Assembly (NCBI GenBank): GCA_905234495.1
Contig: CAJOHE010000009.1
Location: 19,421-83,420, forward strand
Direction: 5' to 3'
DNA length: 64,000 nucleotides
DNA from: an uncultured Eubacterium sp.
GTDB lineage: Bacteria > Bacillota > Clostridia > Oscillospirales > Acutalibacteraceae
Every line of letters begins with the position of its first letter. Positions within the stretch are counted from its first letter, which is position 1. Positions 39,296 to 46,712 of this stretch are shown here, one piece after another. The notes below the pieces were generated by a model. That model worked only from the letters and a program-made list of their open reading frames with translations, made no database searches and was not told the origin of the DNA. Made by a program: the position numbers and the translations under genes.

Positions 39296-41566
39296 TCAGT
39301 CAAGCACGGACTGAGTGTTCTTAAAGTTTACGGTGATAACCGAGCCCTGCTCAACGCTCGTCTGAGGCTCGTCGCTCTGCTTGTATGCGGCGATTGTTGC
39401 GCCTGCAAGGTCGTTGCCGGTTATCTCAATATTGAGCTGACTGCTCTGCGCAAGGCTCATCGCCTCGGAAACCGTCAGTCCCTTGAAATCGGGAACGGTG
39501 GTCATCTGCTTTTCGCTGTCGTCAAGATAGAGGTAAACCGTGCCGCCGCTCGGAATTGTTGACGCGGATGACGGGTTCTGTCTGATAACAGAATCGCCGC
39601 TGCCGATAACTACGTAATCAAGTTTGTTTTCGTCAAGGGTCTTCTTTGCGTCGTCAAGCGAAAGTCCCGTAACGTTCGGTGTATATGCTGAAAGATTTGC
39701 GATTTCGTCCTCGCTGTACCTGGGTTCTACGCCGAGAAGTCCCATAGACTGCGAGATGATGTCAGCGGCAATCGGTGCGCAGATTGCGCCGCCGCCGAGG
39801 TCTTCGTTCGGCTCGTCTACGATGATAATCATAGCGATTTCGGGATGGTCGCTCGGTGCGATTGCGGCGAAGGATACGATGTACTTGTCAGCCTCGCCCT
39901 CTTTTGTTTCGCCGAGCTTTGTTGACGTACCCGTCTTTCCGCCGACGCTGTAGCCCGCAACGTAGCCGTTTTTACCCGTACCGTTATCAACAACGGATTT
40001 CATCATAGTCCTTACGGTTTCGGACGTTTCCTTGCTGATTACCTGACGGATGACCTCGGGCTCGGTCTTGCTGACCGTCTTGCCCTCGGAATCGATAACG
40101 GATGCCACGAGATAGGGCTTTAAGAGAGTGCCGCCGTTTGCTATTGCGCAAAGACCGGTGCAAATCTGAATAGGTGTGATTGAGTTTGTCTGACCGAAGG
40201 AAGCAGAGGAAAGCTCAACGATTCCGTACTGCTCTTCCCTGTAGTACTGCGGCGCCGCCTCACCGGGAAGGTCTATGCCCGTAAGCCTTGTGAAGCCGAA
40301 GCCGTCGAAATATTTGAAATAGTTGTGCACGCCGAGCTTCTGACCGACGGTGATGAAGAACGGGTTACAGGAATTTTCAAGTCCCTGAGTAAAGTTTTCC
40401 GTTCCGTGACCGGGGTGGTAGTGGCACTTCATCGTGTACTCGTCAACCTGAATTGAGCCCGTACAGGTGTAGGTTGTGTCGAGGGATACGACCTTTTCCT
40501 CAAGCGCCGCCGAAGCGATGAAGGTTTTGAAAACCGAGCCGGGAACGTAGGTATCGGACACCGTAAAGTTTCGCCACTGATTCTGAACGGCGAGGCTTTC
40601 CGCCTCTTCCTTTTCCTCGGTGCTGCTGAGCTTGCTTATCTCGTCAATGTTTTTGTCGTATGTAAGGGTGTAGGGGTCGTTGCAGTCGTAGTCGGGAAGC
40701 GAGCTCATCGCGAGCACCGCGCCCGTATTGCAGTTCATAACGACGCCGTAAGCGCCCTTTGCCTGATACTGTTCAAGCGCCTCTCTGAGGTCCTTTTCAA
40801 GATAGTACTGAACCGTCTGGTTGATTGTGAGAACGAGGGAATTGCCGTCCGTCGCCTCAACCGAGGTTGCATATTCGTCAGAGATATTGTTTGAGATTGC
40901 GTCCTTTGCGGTTATAACTCTGCCGTTTGTGCCGGTGAGCTCATCGTTGTAGTAAGCCTCGATGCCCGCAAGTCCCTGGTCGTCCACGCCCGTGAAACCG
41001 ATTACCGTTGAGGCGAGATTTCCGTAGGGATAGTATCTCTTTGTGGTCTTTTCCATTCCGATGCAGTTGAGGTTGTGCTCCGAAACGAAATCGGAAATTA
41101 CTTCCTTGACGTTGTTTTCAACCTGCTTTTCAACTACCTCGTAGTGATTTTCGGCTCTCGACTTTTCGTAGAGCTCCGCTTTCTTTTCGTCGTCGTATTC
41201 AAAAATCTCTGCAAGCTCTTCGACGATGAGGGTTCTTCTCTCTTCCGTCTTCGCCTGCTTTTCGGCAATCTTTTCGGCGGTGTCGTCCTCTTCCTCTTCA
41301 ATCACTATTGCAAGCGGGTCGAGGAAAATCGTCCACGCCGTTGCCGACTCTGCAAGAGGAATACCGTCGCAGTCGTAAATCGTTCCGCGCTTTGCCGAGA
41401 TTTCGCTGTCCTGCATCTGCTGGGATTCAGCCTTTCTTGCAAGCTCTTCCCCTCTCACGGTCTGCAGATAGAGCACTCTGAAAACATTACTTCCGAGAAG
41501 GAAACCTATAACAACTGCAAGAATCACAACTCTTTTGAGCATTCTTTTGTCTATGTTGACCTGCAT
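39296..41566 (-). CDS. Class B penicillin-binding protein with PASTA domains (FtsI/SpoVD-like)
   Basis: 756 residues. An N-terminal membrane anchor (RVVILAVVIGFLLGSNVFRVLYLQ) is followed by the PBP dimerisation domain and the transpeptidase. Active-site motifs: SVFK (Ser344-Lys347), SCN (399-401) and KTGT (544-547). Two PASTA domains occupy about 620-756 (for example VTGLSLDDAKKTLDENKLDYVV). It cross-links septal peptidoglycan. Within the cluster this position belongs to FtsI/PBP2B or SpoVD, and PASTA domains occur in both, so vegetative or sporulation use cannot be separated. An acidic insertion at about 88-102 (EIEEEEDDTAEK type) is notable. Confidence 0.93.
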   Translation of the reverse strand: MQVNIDKRMLKRVVILAVVIGFLLGSNVFRVLYLQTVRGEELARKAESQQMQDSEISAKRGTIYDCDGIPLAESATAWTIFLDPLAIVIEEEEDDTAEKIAEKQAKTEERRTLIVEELAEIFEYDDEKKAELYEKSRAENHYEVVEKQVENNVKEVISDFVSEHNLNCIGMEKTTKRYYPYGNLASTVIGFTGVDDQGLAGIEAYYNDELTGTNGRVITAKDAISNNISDEYATSVEATDGNSLVLTINQTVQYYLEKDLREALEQYQAKGAYGVVMNCNTGAVLAMSSLPDYDCNDPYTLTYDKNIDEISKLSSTEEKEEAESLAVQNQWRNFTVSDTYVPGSVFKTFIASAALEEKVVSLDTTYTCTGSIQVDEYTMKCHYHPGHGTENFTQGLENSCNPFFITVGQKLGVHNYFKYFDGFGFTRLTGIDLPGEAAPQYYREEQYGIVELSSASFGQTNSITPIQICTGLCAIANGGTLLKPYLVASVIDSEGKTVSKTEPEVIRQVISKETSETVRTMMKSVVDNGTGKNGYVAGYSVGGKTGTSTKLGETKEGEADKYIVSFAAIAPSDHPEIAMIIIVDEPNEDLGGGAICAPIAADIISQSMGLLGVEPRYSEDEIANLSAYTPNVTGLSLDDAKKTLDENKLDYVVIGSGDSVIRQNPSSASTIPSGGTVYLYLDDSEKQMTTVPDFKGLTVSEAMSLAQSSQLNIEITGNDLAGATIAAYKQSDEPQTSVEQGSVITVNFKNTQSVLD

Positions 41567-41627
41567 AACTTTCCTCCTTTAAGTATTTTTTCACGCACAA
41601 TTGTTATCTTATTTATTATTATATATT

Positions 41628-41657
41628 ATTGAGAGCCGGATAATTCCAACTCTCAAT
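41628..41657 (-). other. Hairpin between ftsL-like gene and PBP gene
   Basis: ATTGAGAG and CTCTCAAT form an 8-bp stem around a 14-nt loop in the 117-bp gap after the ftsL-like gene. On the minus strand it is followed by an A/T-rich run without a clean T-tract, so it may be an attenuator or mRNA-processing site rather than a full terminator. This is the only gap larger than 50 bp between mraZ and ftsQ. Confidence 0.4.
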
Positions 41658-41683
41658 ATTTTATGTCACGATAATTTTTTATA

Positions 41684-42205
41684 TTACTGCGCCGCCTCAA
41701 GAGCATCAACGCCGACTGCGTAATACTCTTCCTCAAATTCGGTAACGTTTATATACCTTATCTGGTTTGGCTGCATTTTGGTCATACCAAGCTCCTCAAC
41801 GGCATATTTGTCAATCTGACTCATTGATACCATTGCGTCGAGTTCGCTTGTTATTCTTGTGTTTTCGCTCTGCGCAACCGCAAGTCTTGTCTCATAGCTT
41901 GCGATTTCGTGAACAAGCTCGTTTTTATGCGCCATCGAGGCTATTGCCCCGAAGAACATAACGAGTATAAGAAGCGAGCAGAGGACGATTGCGGCAACCG
42001 CAGTCGTGTTGAGCTTCTGCTCTTCTTTGAGCTGAGCTGCACTCTTTCTTCTTACGTTTTCCTTTACGCGAAGCTCTTTTTCCCTGCGCGGGGCATACTT
42101 GGGCGCTGCCGATGATCTGGTTCGGTTAAACGCTTCAAGCGCAATAGCCGCGTCGTTTGAATAAGAGTATCTTCTGAAATCGCCTGTATTGGTCAACGGA
42201 CTCAC
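41684..42205 (-). CDS. FtsL-like septum formation protein
   Basis: 173 residues: a basic cytosolic N-terminus (REKELRVKENVRRKSAAQ), one membrane helix (VAAIVLCSLLILVMFFGAIASMA) and a short extracellular coiled coil (NELVHEIASYETRLAVAQSENTRITSELD), ending MTKMQPNQIRYINV. This matches the size and position of FtsL, which pairs with FtsQ and DivIC. FtsL is weakly conserved, so the call rests on topology and place between rsmH and the PBP. The extra N-terminal 70 residues are longer than in most FtsL. Confidence 0.8.
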   Translation of the reverse strand: MSPLTNTGDFRRYSYSNDAAIALEAFNRTRSSAAPKYAPRREKELRVKENVRRKSAAQLKEEQKLNTTAVAAIVLCSLLILVMFFGAIASMAHKNELVHEIASYETRLAVAQSENTRITSELDAMVSMSQIDKYAVEELGMTKMQPNQIRYINVTEFEEEYYAVGVDALEAAQ

Positions 42206-42218
42206 CCTTTCTTAATAA

Positions 42219-43130
42219 TCAGTTCTTTTCAAACACGCGAAGTCGCGAGGACCTCGCTCTCGGATTTTCTTCAAGTTCCTCTTGTGACGGCGTTACAGCC
42301 TTGAGCGCTCTGCCCTTCGGCTTGTTGCCGCATACGCAGACGGGAAATTCCTTGGGGCAGGTACATCCCCTGCACCATTCGGCAAATTTTTCCTTAACAA
42401 TCCTGTCCTCAAGAGAGTGAAAGGTAATAACGGCAATCCTTCCCTTCGGCGCAAGCATTTCAAACGCGTCGTCAAGCGTTTTTTCAAGCGCCTCAAGCTC
42501 GCCGTTTACCTCAATTCTTATGGCCTGAAAAGTCTTTCTTGCGGGATGTGCGTCGCGCATCGCCTTCTGCGGATAGGACGCCTTGATGATGTCGACAAGT
42601 TCAAACGTCGTTTCAACCGGCTTGTCCTGCCTTGCTCTGACGATATTCGCCGCAATCCTTCGCGAATACTTTTCTTCGCCGTATTTATAAATGATATCCG
42701 CAAGCTGCTGCTCGCCGTATGTGTTTACAACGTCGTATGCGCTGAGCCCGTTTTTGCTCATACGCATATCAAGCTGAGCGTCCTTGTGAAACGAGAATCC
42801 CCTCTCAGCCGTGTCGAGCTGGAACGAACTCACGCCGAGGTCTAAAAGAAGACCGTCGATGCTCTCAATATCAAGGCTTTCAAGTATCGCTCTGATATTT
42901 GAAAAATTGTCGTGAACTATTGTTACGTTGCCGAGCCCGCCGAGCCTTTTGTTTAAAACCTCAATGGCATCGGGGTCGCGGTCGATTGATATGAGGCGCT
43001 TTGCCGTTTTTGCAATCTCGCCCGAATGACCGCCGCCGCCTGCGGTGCCGTCAACTATAACCTTTGTATCGTTCAGTTCAAGAGCTTCTATCGCCTCGTC
43101 GAAAAGTACGCTTTTGTGTAAAAATTCCAT
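42219..43130 (-). CDS. rsmH: 16S rRNA (cytosine-1402-N4)-methyltransferase
   Basis: 303 residues. It begins FLHKSVLFDEAIEAL and has the SAM-binding loop VDGTAGGGGHSGEI, DLGVSSFQLDTAERGFSF, and the C-terminal HSLEDRIVKEKF with a cysteine-rich CRGCTCPKEFPVCVCG segment typical of RsmH/MraW. It methylates N4 of C1402 in 16S rRNA. The start overlaps the mraZ stop (43130). It is the second gene of the dcw cluster, its usual place. Confidence 0.96.
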   Translation of the reverse strand: MEFLHKSVLFDEAIEALELNDTKVIVDGTAGGGGHSGEIAKTAKRLISIDRDPDAIEVLNKRLGGLGNVTIVHDNFSNIRAILESLDIESIDGLLLDLGVSSFQLDTAERGFSFHKDAQLDMRMSKNGLSAYDVVNTYGEQQLADIIYKYGEEKYSRRIAANIVRARQDKPVETTFELVDIIKASYPQKAMRDAHPARKTFQAIRIEVNGELEALEKTLDDAFEMLAPKGRIAVITFHSLEDRIVKEKFAEWCRGCTCPKEFPVCVCGNKPKGRALKAVTPSQEELEENPRARSSRLRVFEKN

Positions 43131-43588
43131 TACTCGGCGCTGCCGCCCTTCAGCTTGTCCATAAGGTCGTAAATACCTTCGTTATGGTCGTATGTGCCGC
43201 TAATCTTTTCGTATTCTTCGGAATTCCAGATTTCAATGAATCTGCCCTTGCCCTTGAACACGACGGTCGTTTCATTTGAAAGACCTGCGGCGTCCTTTAA
43301 TCTCTGATTAACCGTAAATCTTCCCTGTGCGTCAAGCACCGCCTCTTCGGCGTTGTCAAGGAAGCTTGTGATAGCGTCGTACTTCTGGTTTTCGGTACCG
43401 TGCTGCATTGAATCGTACATCTCGTTGAAGTAGCCCTCGGGATAGAGGTTGAGACATTTGCAGCCCCTTACGGTTACGCTTACCATATAGAATTCTTTTC
43501 CGAGGCGCTCCCTCCACTTTGTGGGAATAGAAAGACGCCCTTTAGAATCAAGTTTGTAACCGTCTAAAGTGCCGACTAATAATCGCAT
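43130..43588 (-). CDS. mraZ: Transcriptional regulator MraZ
   Basis: 152 residues from the ATG at 43586-43588, after GAGGAGAGAAAG; the six in-frame residues upstream are rejected. It carries the two SpoVT/AbrB-type half-domains: GTLDGYKLDSKGRLSIPTKWRE and, later, EEAVLDAQGRFTVNQRLKDAAGL. MraZ forms a ring that binds tandem repeats upstream of its own operon and represses it. A four-unit 10-bp repeat lies in its leader (43635-43674), consistent with autoregulation. It opens the dcw cluster. Confidence 0.95.
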   Translation of the reverse strand: MRLLVGTLDGYKLDSKGRLSIPTKWRERLGKEFYMVSVTVRGCKCLNLYPEGYFNEMYDSMQHGTENQKYDAITSFLDNAEEAVLDAQGRFTVNQRLKDAAGLSNETTVVFKGKGRFIEIWNSEEYEKISGTYDHNEGIYDLMDKLKGGSAE

Positions 43589-43634
43589 ATCTTTCTCTCC
43601 TCTCAAAGCGTTTTTAAGGATGTAAACCCTTCTT

Positions 43635-43674
43635 TAGTGGGATTCACTTGAATTCTCTGGGAATAAGTTGGATT
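43635..43674. promoter_or_regulatory. Four tandem 10-bp units, putative MraZ operator
   Basis: Plus-strand units TAGTGGGATT, CACTTGAATT, CTCTGGGAAT and AAGTTGGATT, consensus NNNTGGGATT, exactly in phase. Known MraZ operators are short TGGG-type direct repeats with a 10-bp period near the mraZ promoter. Here the units lie between the -10 box and the start codon. Confidence 0.65.
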
Positions 43675-43689
43675 TACTGCCTCCCTTAT

Positions 43690-43718
43690 ATTATAAGTAC
43701 TGACTTCCCCAAAGTCAA
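43690..43718 (-). promoter_or_regulatory. Promoter of the dcw cluster (mraZ)
   Basis: On the minus strand, TTGACT (43713-43718), 17 bp, TATAAT (43690-43695). The spacer holds the inverted repeat GACTT/AAGTC. The leader is about 95 nt. Confidence 0.82.
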
Positions 43719-43793
43719 GCACTATTTTAACTGTAACGCTTTTTTAAACGTTTGTTACACTTTTGTAAGAAATAGACGGTAAACAAGATTTAG

Positions 43794-43822
43794 TTGTACA
43801 AATGAAAATATTATGTTATAAT
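43794..43822 (+). promoter_or_regulatory. Promoter of the first GPH transporter gene
   Basis: TTGTAC (43794-43799), 17 bp, TATAAT (43817-43822), 30 bp before the ATG. Confidence 0.75.
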
Positions 43823-43851
43823 TCATATATATTGATTTGGAGAAAATGCTT

Positions 43852-45261
43852 ATGAAAGACGAAAAAAATTTTGAATTAAAGACGACATGGGCTCAAAAAA
43901 TAGGCTACGGCGTGGGCGCGATAGGTCTTGACCTGAGCTACGGACTGTTCTATTCCTTCCTCAGCTACTACCTTTCAAGCGTGCTCGGACTGAAGGAAGC
44001 GTTCCTGCTTCTGCTCACTCCCATCGCGAGAATATGGGACGGCGTCAACGACCCGATGATGGGCACAATCGTTGATAACACGAGGACGAAGCACGGCAAG
44101 TACAGACCGTGGATACTGATAGGCGCAATCTGCAACGCAGTCGTTTTGTTCCTGCTTTTCACAAGCTTCGGTATGAGCGGCACAAAGCTATACATTTATA
44201 TAGGCGTTATGTACATCCTCTGGGGAATGACGAACACCATGGCGGACATCCCCTACTGGTCAATGGTGCCGAGCTTCACAACCGACCCTGCCGACAGAAA
44301 TATGGTATCGACCGTTGCGAGAACGTTCTCGGGCTTGGGTCAGGGAATCATCACGGTTATGACTCCGATTATTCTGCCGATGCTTTCCTCGGGTATGACG
44401 ACCGACAAGGGCTACAGCGCAAGCGGCTTTTCGCGCTGGGCGGGCGTCTGTGCAGTTATGCTCGTTGTGTTCTCCTCAATCTGCGTTCTTACGACGAGCG
44501 AGAAAAACGTTGTATACGGCGAAAAGACAAAATTTTCGTTTAAAAAGATTTTCTCGGTGCTTGCAAAAAACGACCAGCTGCTTGTGTTTATGCTCTTTGC
44601 GATGCTTTCAAACGCGGGCTGGTATCTCACAAGCGGCACCGCGGTTTACTATTTCTCGGACGTGCTTGAGCAGCCTAAGGCGCAGTCCCTCTTCCAGACA
44701 ATCGGCGCGGTCGGCTCGGTGCTCGGACTTCTCGTTATCCCCGTGCTGTCAAAATGGATGAGCAAAAAGAGGGTTTATCAAATCTCTCTGGGCGCTACTA
44801 TAATAGGATATATTTTAATGTATATATTCGGACCGGTGCTAAAACAGACGCTTCTTCTCGACATCGCATACGTCATTTCCTCAACGGGTATCGCGGCGAT
44901 GTTTGTGGGTCAGACGATATTCCTTGCCGACATTGTTGACTACGGCGAATACAAGAACGGCGAGAGAAACGAGTCCATCACCTTCTCGATGAAGGGCTTT
45001 TTGCAGAAAATGGCGTACACCATTCAGACGATTATTCTTTTCGGCGGACTCAAGATGGTCGACTACAACAAGCAAATCACCTCGGGCACTCCCCTTTCGG
45101 ACACAACTAAAAACGCAATCGGCATAATCTGCTTCGCAGTTCCGTCGGTGCTCATCTTCCTTTCGCTTCTCGTATTCTCAACAAGGTTCAAGCTTCACGG
45201 CGAGCTTGCCGACAAGGTGCACGAATACATTGTTGAAAAGAGAAGCGGAGAAAAAGAATAA
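43852..45261 (+). CDS. GPH-family (MFS) sugar:cation symporter
   Basis: 469 residues from the ATG at 43852, with GGAG 9 nt upstream; an ATG at 43846 would be only 3 nt from it. Twelve membrane segments. The GPH signature is present: IWDGVNDPMMGTIVDNTRTKHGKYRPWIL, then DIPYWSM, and later FLADIVDYGEYKNGERNESITFSMKGFLQK. GPH proteins take up glycosides, pentosides or hexuronides with Na+ or H+; the sugar cannot be told. No glycosidase gene is adjacent. The next gene starts 17 bp on and is probably cotranscribed. Confidence 0.9.
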   Translation: MKDEKNFELKTTWAQKIGYGVGAIGLDLSYGLFYSFLSYYLSSVLGLKEAFLLLLTPIARIWDGVNDPMMGTIVDNTRTKHGKYRPWILIGAICNAVVLFLLFTSFGMSGTKLYIYIGVMYILWGMTNTMADIPYWSMVPSFTTDPADRNMVSTVARTFSGLGQGIITVMTPIILPMLSSGMTTDKGYSASGFSRWAGVCAVMLVVFSSICVLTTSEKNVVYGEKTKFSFKKIFSVLAKNDQLLVFMLFAMLSNAGWYLTSGTAVYYFSDVLEQPKAQSLFQTIGAVGSVLGLLVIPVLSKWMSKKRVYQISLGATIIGYILMYIFGPVLKQTLLLDIAYVISSTGIAAMFVGQTIFLADIVDYGEYKNGERNESITFSMKGFLQKMAYTIQTIILFGGLKMVDYNKQITSGTPLSDTTKNAIGIICFAVPSVLIFLSLLVFSTRFKLHGELADKVHEYIVEKRSGEKE

Positions 45262-45278
45262 AATGCAGGTGTGATGAA

Positions 45279-46007
45279 ATGAAGGATTATTTCAGCAGAA
45301 TTATCAGCGGCAGCAAGCTCTGGGAAAAGATATACTGGGGCATTATAAGAAGCATACAGCTCGGCTCAATCATATATTTCCTCATCAAGGGAAACGGACA
45401 GTTTGCGCTTCAGGCTGCGGGAAATCTCGTGGGTATGTTTTCCTGGGAAATAATGCTTGCGTTCCCGAAGAAATCAGCGCTCAGAAACGCGCCGTCATAT
45501 ATGAACGACGTGCTTATAATCGGATTCTTTGCGGCGTCGTTCGGGGGAGTTACGATGGATTTCTACTATTCAATTCCCGGCTATGATTCGATTATGCACA
45601 TACTGGGCGGCGGCGCCTTCGTATGGCTTGGCTACGAGTACTGCACGCTGATTCAGATAAAAGAAAAAAAGCAGTGCCCCGTGGGCATAATCCTGCTTTG
45701 CGCTCTCGGCTTTTCGATGATTATTTCAAATGCGTGGGAGCTCTTTGAATTTACGTTTGACCAGTATTTCGGCGGCGACTCTCAGCACTGGTCGCTCGAG
45801 CTTGCTCAGCAGGCTGAAAGCGGCGTTGAGTTCGGAATATTCGACCCGCACGACCCAATGCGCTTTGCCGTAATCGACACGATGACCGATATGGTCTGCA
45901 ACGTAGTCGGCGCGGCAGTAATCTACATAGCGCTGAAGATTTACCCCTACCGCCACAGGGGCGAAAAGGATATAAACAAACAGTTTGAAACAGTAAAAAA
46001 GGACTGA
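45279..46007 (+). CDS. Polytopic membrane protein, DUF2238/YjdF-like
   Basis: 242 residues with about six membrane segments. Conserved-looking polar motifs are DSIMHILGGGAFVWLGYEY, ISNAWELFEFTFDQYFGGDS and AVIDTMTDMVCNVVGA: His, Glu and Asp residues inside membrane regions, as in the YjdF/DUF2238 group. Function is unknown for that group. AGGTGTGAT lies before the ATG. It follows the GPH transporter closely. Its TGA stop lies inside the left arm of the terminator that ends the unit. Confidence 0.78.
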   Translation: MKDYFSRIISGSKLWEKIYWGIIRSIQLGSIIYFLIKGNGQFALQAAGNLVGMFSWEIMLAFPKKSALRNAPSYMNDVLIIGFFAASFGGVTMDFYYSIPGYDSIMHILGGGAFVWLGYEYCTLIQIKEKKQCPVGIILLCALGFSMIISNAWELFEFTFDQYFGGDSQHWSLELAQQAESGVEFGIFDPHDPMRFAVIDTMTDMVCNVVGAAVIYIALKIYPYRHRGEKDINKQFETVKKD

Positions 46008-46024
46008 CAATGTCAGTCCTTTTT
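45996..46024 (+). terminator. Terminator of the GPH-DUF2238 unit
   Basis: AAAAAGGACTGACA/TGTCAGTCCTTTTT, a perfect inverted repeat overlapping the end of the coding region, with A- and T-runs, so possibly active both ways. Confidence 0.85.
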
Positions 46025-46041
46025 ACTTAAATTTTATTAAA

Positions 46042-46129
46042 GGTACCGGATGTACCGGATGAATATAGTAATTTATATACCAAAAAAATATTTACAAAAA
46101 CTCTGAAAACATCCGGTACATCCGGAACC
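46042..46129. repeat. 88-bp element with 20-bp terminal inverted repeats
   Basis: The left arm (46042-46061) begins GGTACCGGATG and holds TACCGGATG twice in tandem. The right arm (46110-46129) is its reverse complement with a single mismatch. The 48-bp centre is very A/T-rich and non-coding. The element sits exactly between the terminators at 45996-46024 and 46133-46163, so it is unlikely to be a terminator itself. It could be a MITE, a protein-binding site or a REP-like unit. Confidence 0.75.
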
Positions 46130-46132
46130 GAT

Positions 46133-46163
46133 AAAAAAAGAGAGGCGTCCGCCTCTCTTTTTT
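46133..46163 (-). terminator. Terminator of the ylxM-ffh-rpsP-khpA operon
   Basis: AGAGAGGC/GCCTCTCT stem with a 4-nt loop and A/T-runs on both sides. It overlaps the khpA stop codon. Confidence 0.87.
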
Positions 46164-46395
46164 AGTCTATTTCAACTGAAATTTTTGCATCGTTTCGCGT
46201 TGCTGCTGCTCGCATTACAACTCTGATGGCCTTGGCAATTCTGCCCTGCTTGCCGATTACTCTGCCCATATCCTCTTCTGCGACATGGAGATGATAAACG
46301 GTTACGCCCTCTTCGTTAGGTTCGCTAACCTCAACGGAAACCTTGTCGGGCTGTTCAACCAAGCCCTTGGTAATTGAAATCAACAAATCCTTCAA
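46162..46395 (-). CDS. khpA: KH-domain RNA-binding protein KhpA (YlqC)
   Basis: 77 residues from a TTG at 46393-46395, chosen because GGAGG lies 8 nt upstream and because the family starts M(K)DLL..ITKGLV; a GTG three codons earlier overlaps the site. The protein is one KH domain with the RNA-binding GxxG loop in RVIGKQGRIAKAIRVV. KhpA binds RNA with KhpB/EloR and affects division and elongation in Firmicutes. It follows rpsP, as in most Firmicutes. Confidence 0.9.
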   Translation of the reverse strand: MKDLLISITKGLVEQPDKVSVEVSEPNEEGVTVYHLHVAEEDMGRVIGKQGRIAKAIRVVMRAAATRNDAKISVEID

Positions 46396-46433
46396 AGATA
46401 ACACCTCCCGTTGATTGTACGTTTTTCAATCAA

Positions 46434-46676
46434 TTAAAGGATGCCTTCTTTTTTAAGGATGCTCTTAACTGTGTCTGTGGGCTGTGCGCCGTTTGCAATC
46501 CACTTCTTAGCCTTCTCTGCATCAATCTTGATTTCTGCAGGGTCAACCATTGTGTTATAAGTGCCGATTTCCTCGATGAAACGACCGTCACGGGGATATC
46601 TTGAATCTGCTACTACTACACGGTAGAAGGGTGCCTTCTTTGCGCCCATACGACGAAGTCTGATTTTTACTGCCAT
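46434..46676 (-). CDS. rpsP: 30S ribosomal protein S16
   Basis: 80 residues from the ATG at 46674-46676, 7 nt after GGAGGT; the five residues upstream in frame are rejected. It starts [26 protein letters not shown] and contains [12 protein letters not shown], the standard S16 sequence. S16 is needed for assembly of the 30S subunit. It sits between ffh and khpA, which is its usual place. Confidence 0.98.
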   Translation of the reverse strand: MAVKIRLRRMGAKKAPFYRVVVADSRYPRDGRFIEEIGTYNTMVDPAEIKIDAEKAKKWIANGAQPTDTVKSILKKEGIL

Positions 46677-46712
46677 TTTGTTTACCTCCAAATATGTTAA
46701 ATAAATTATTTT

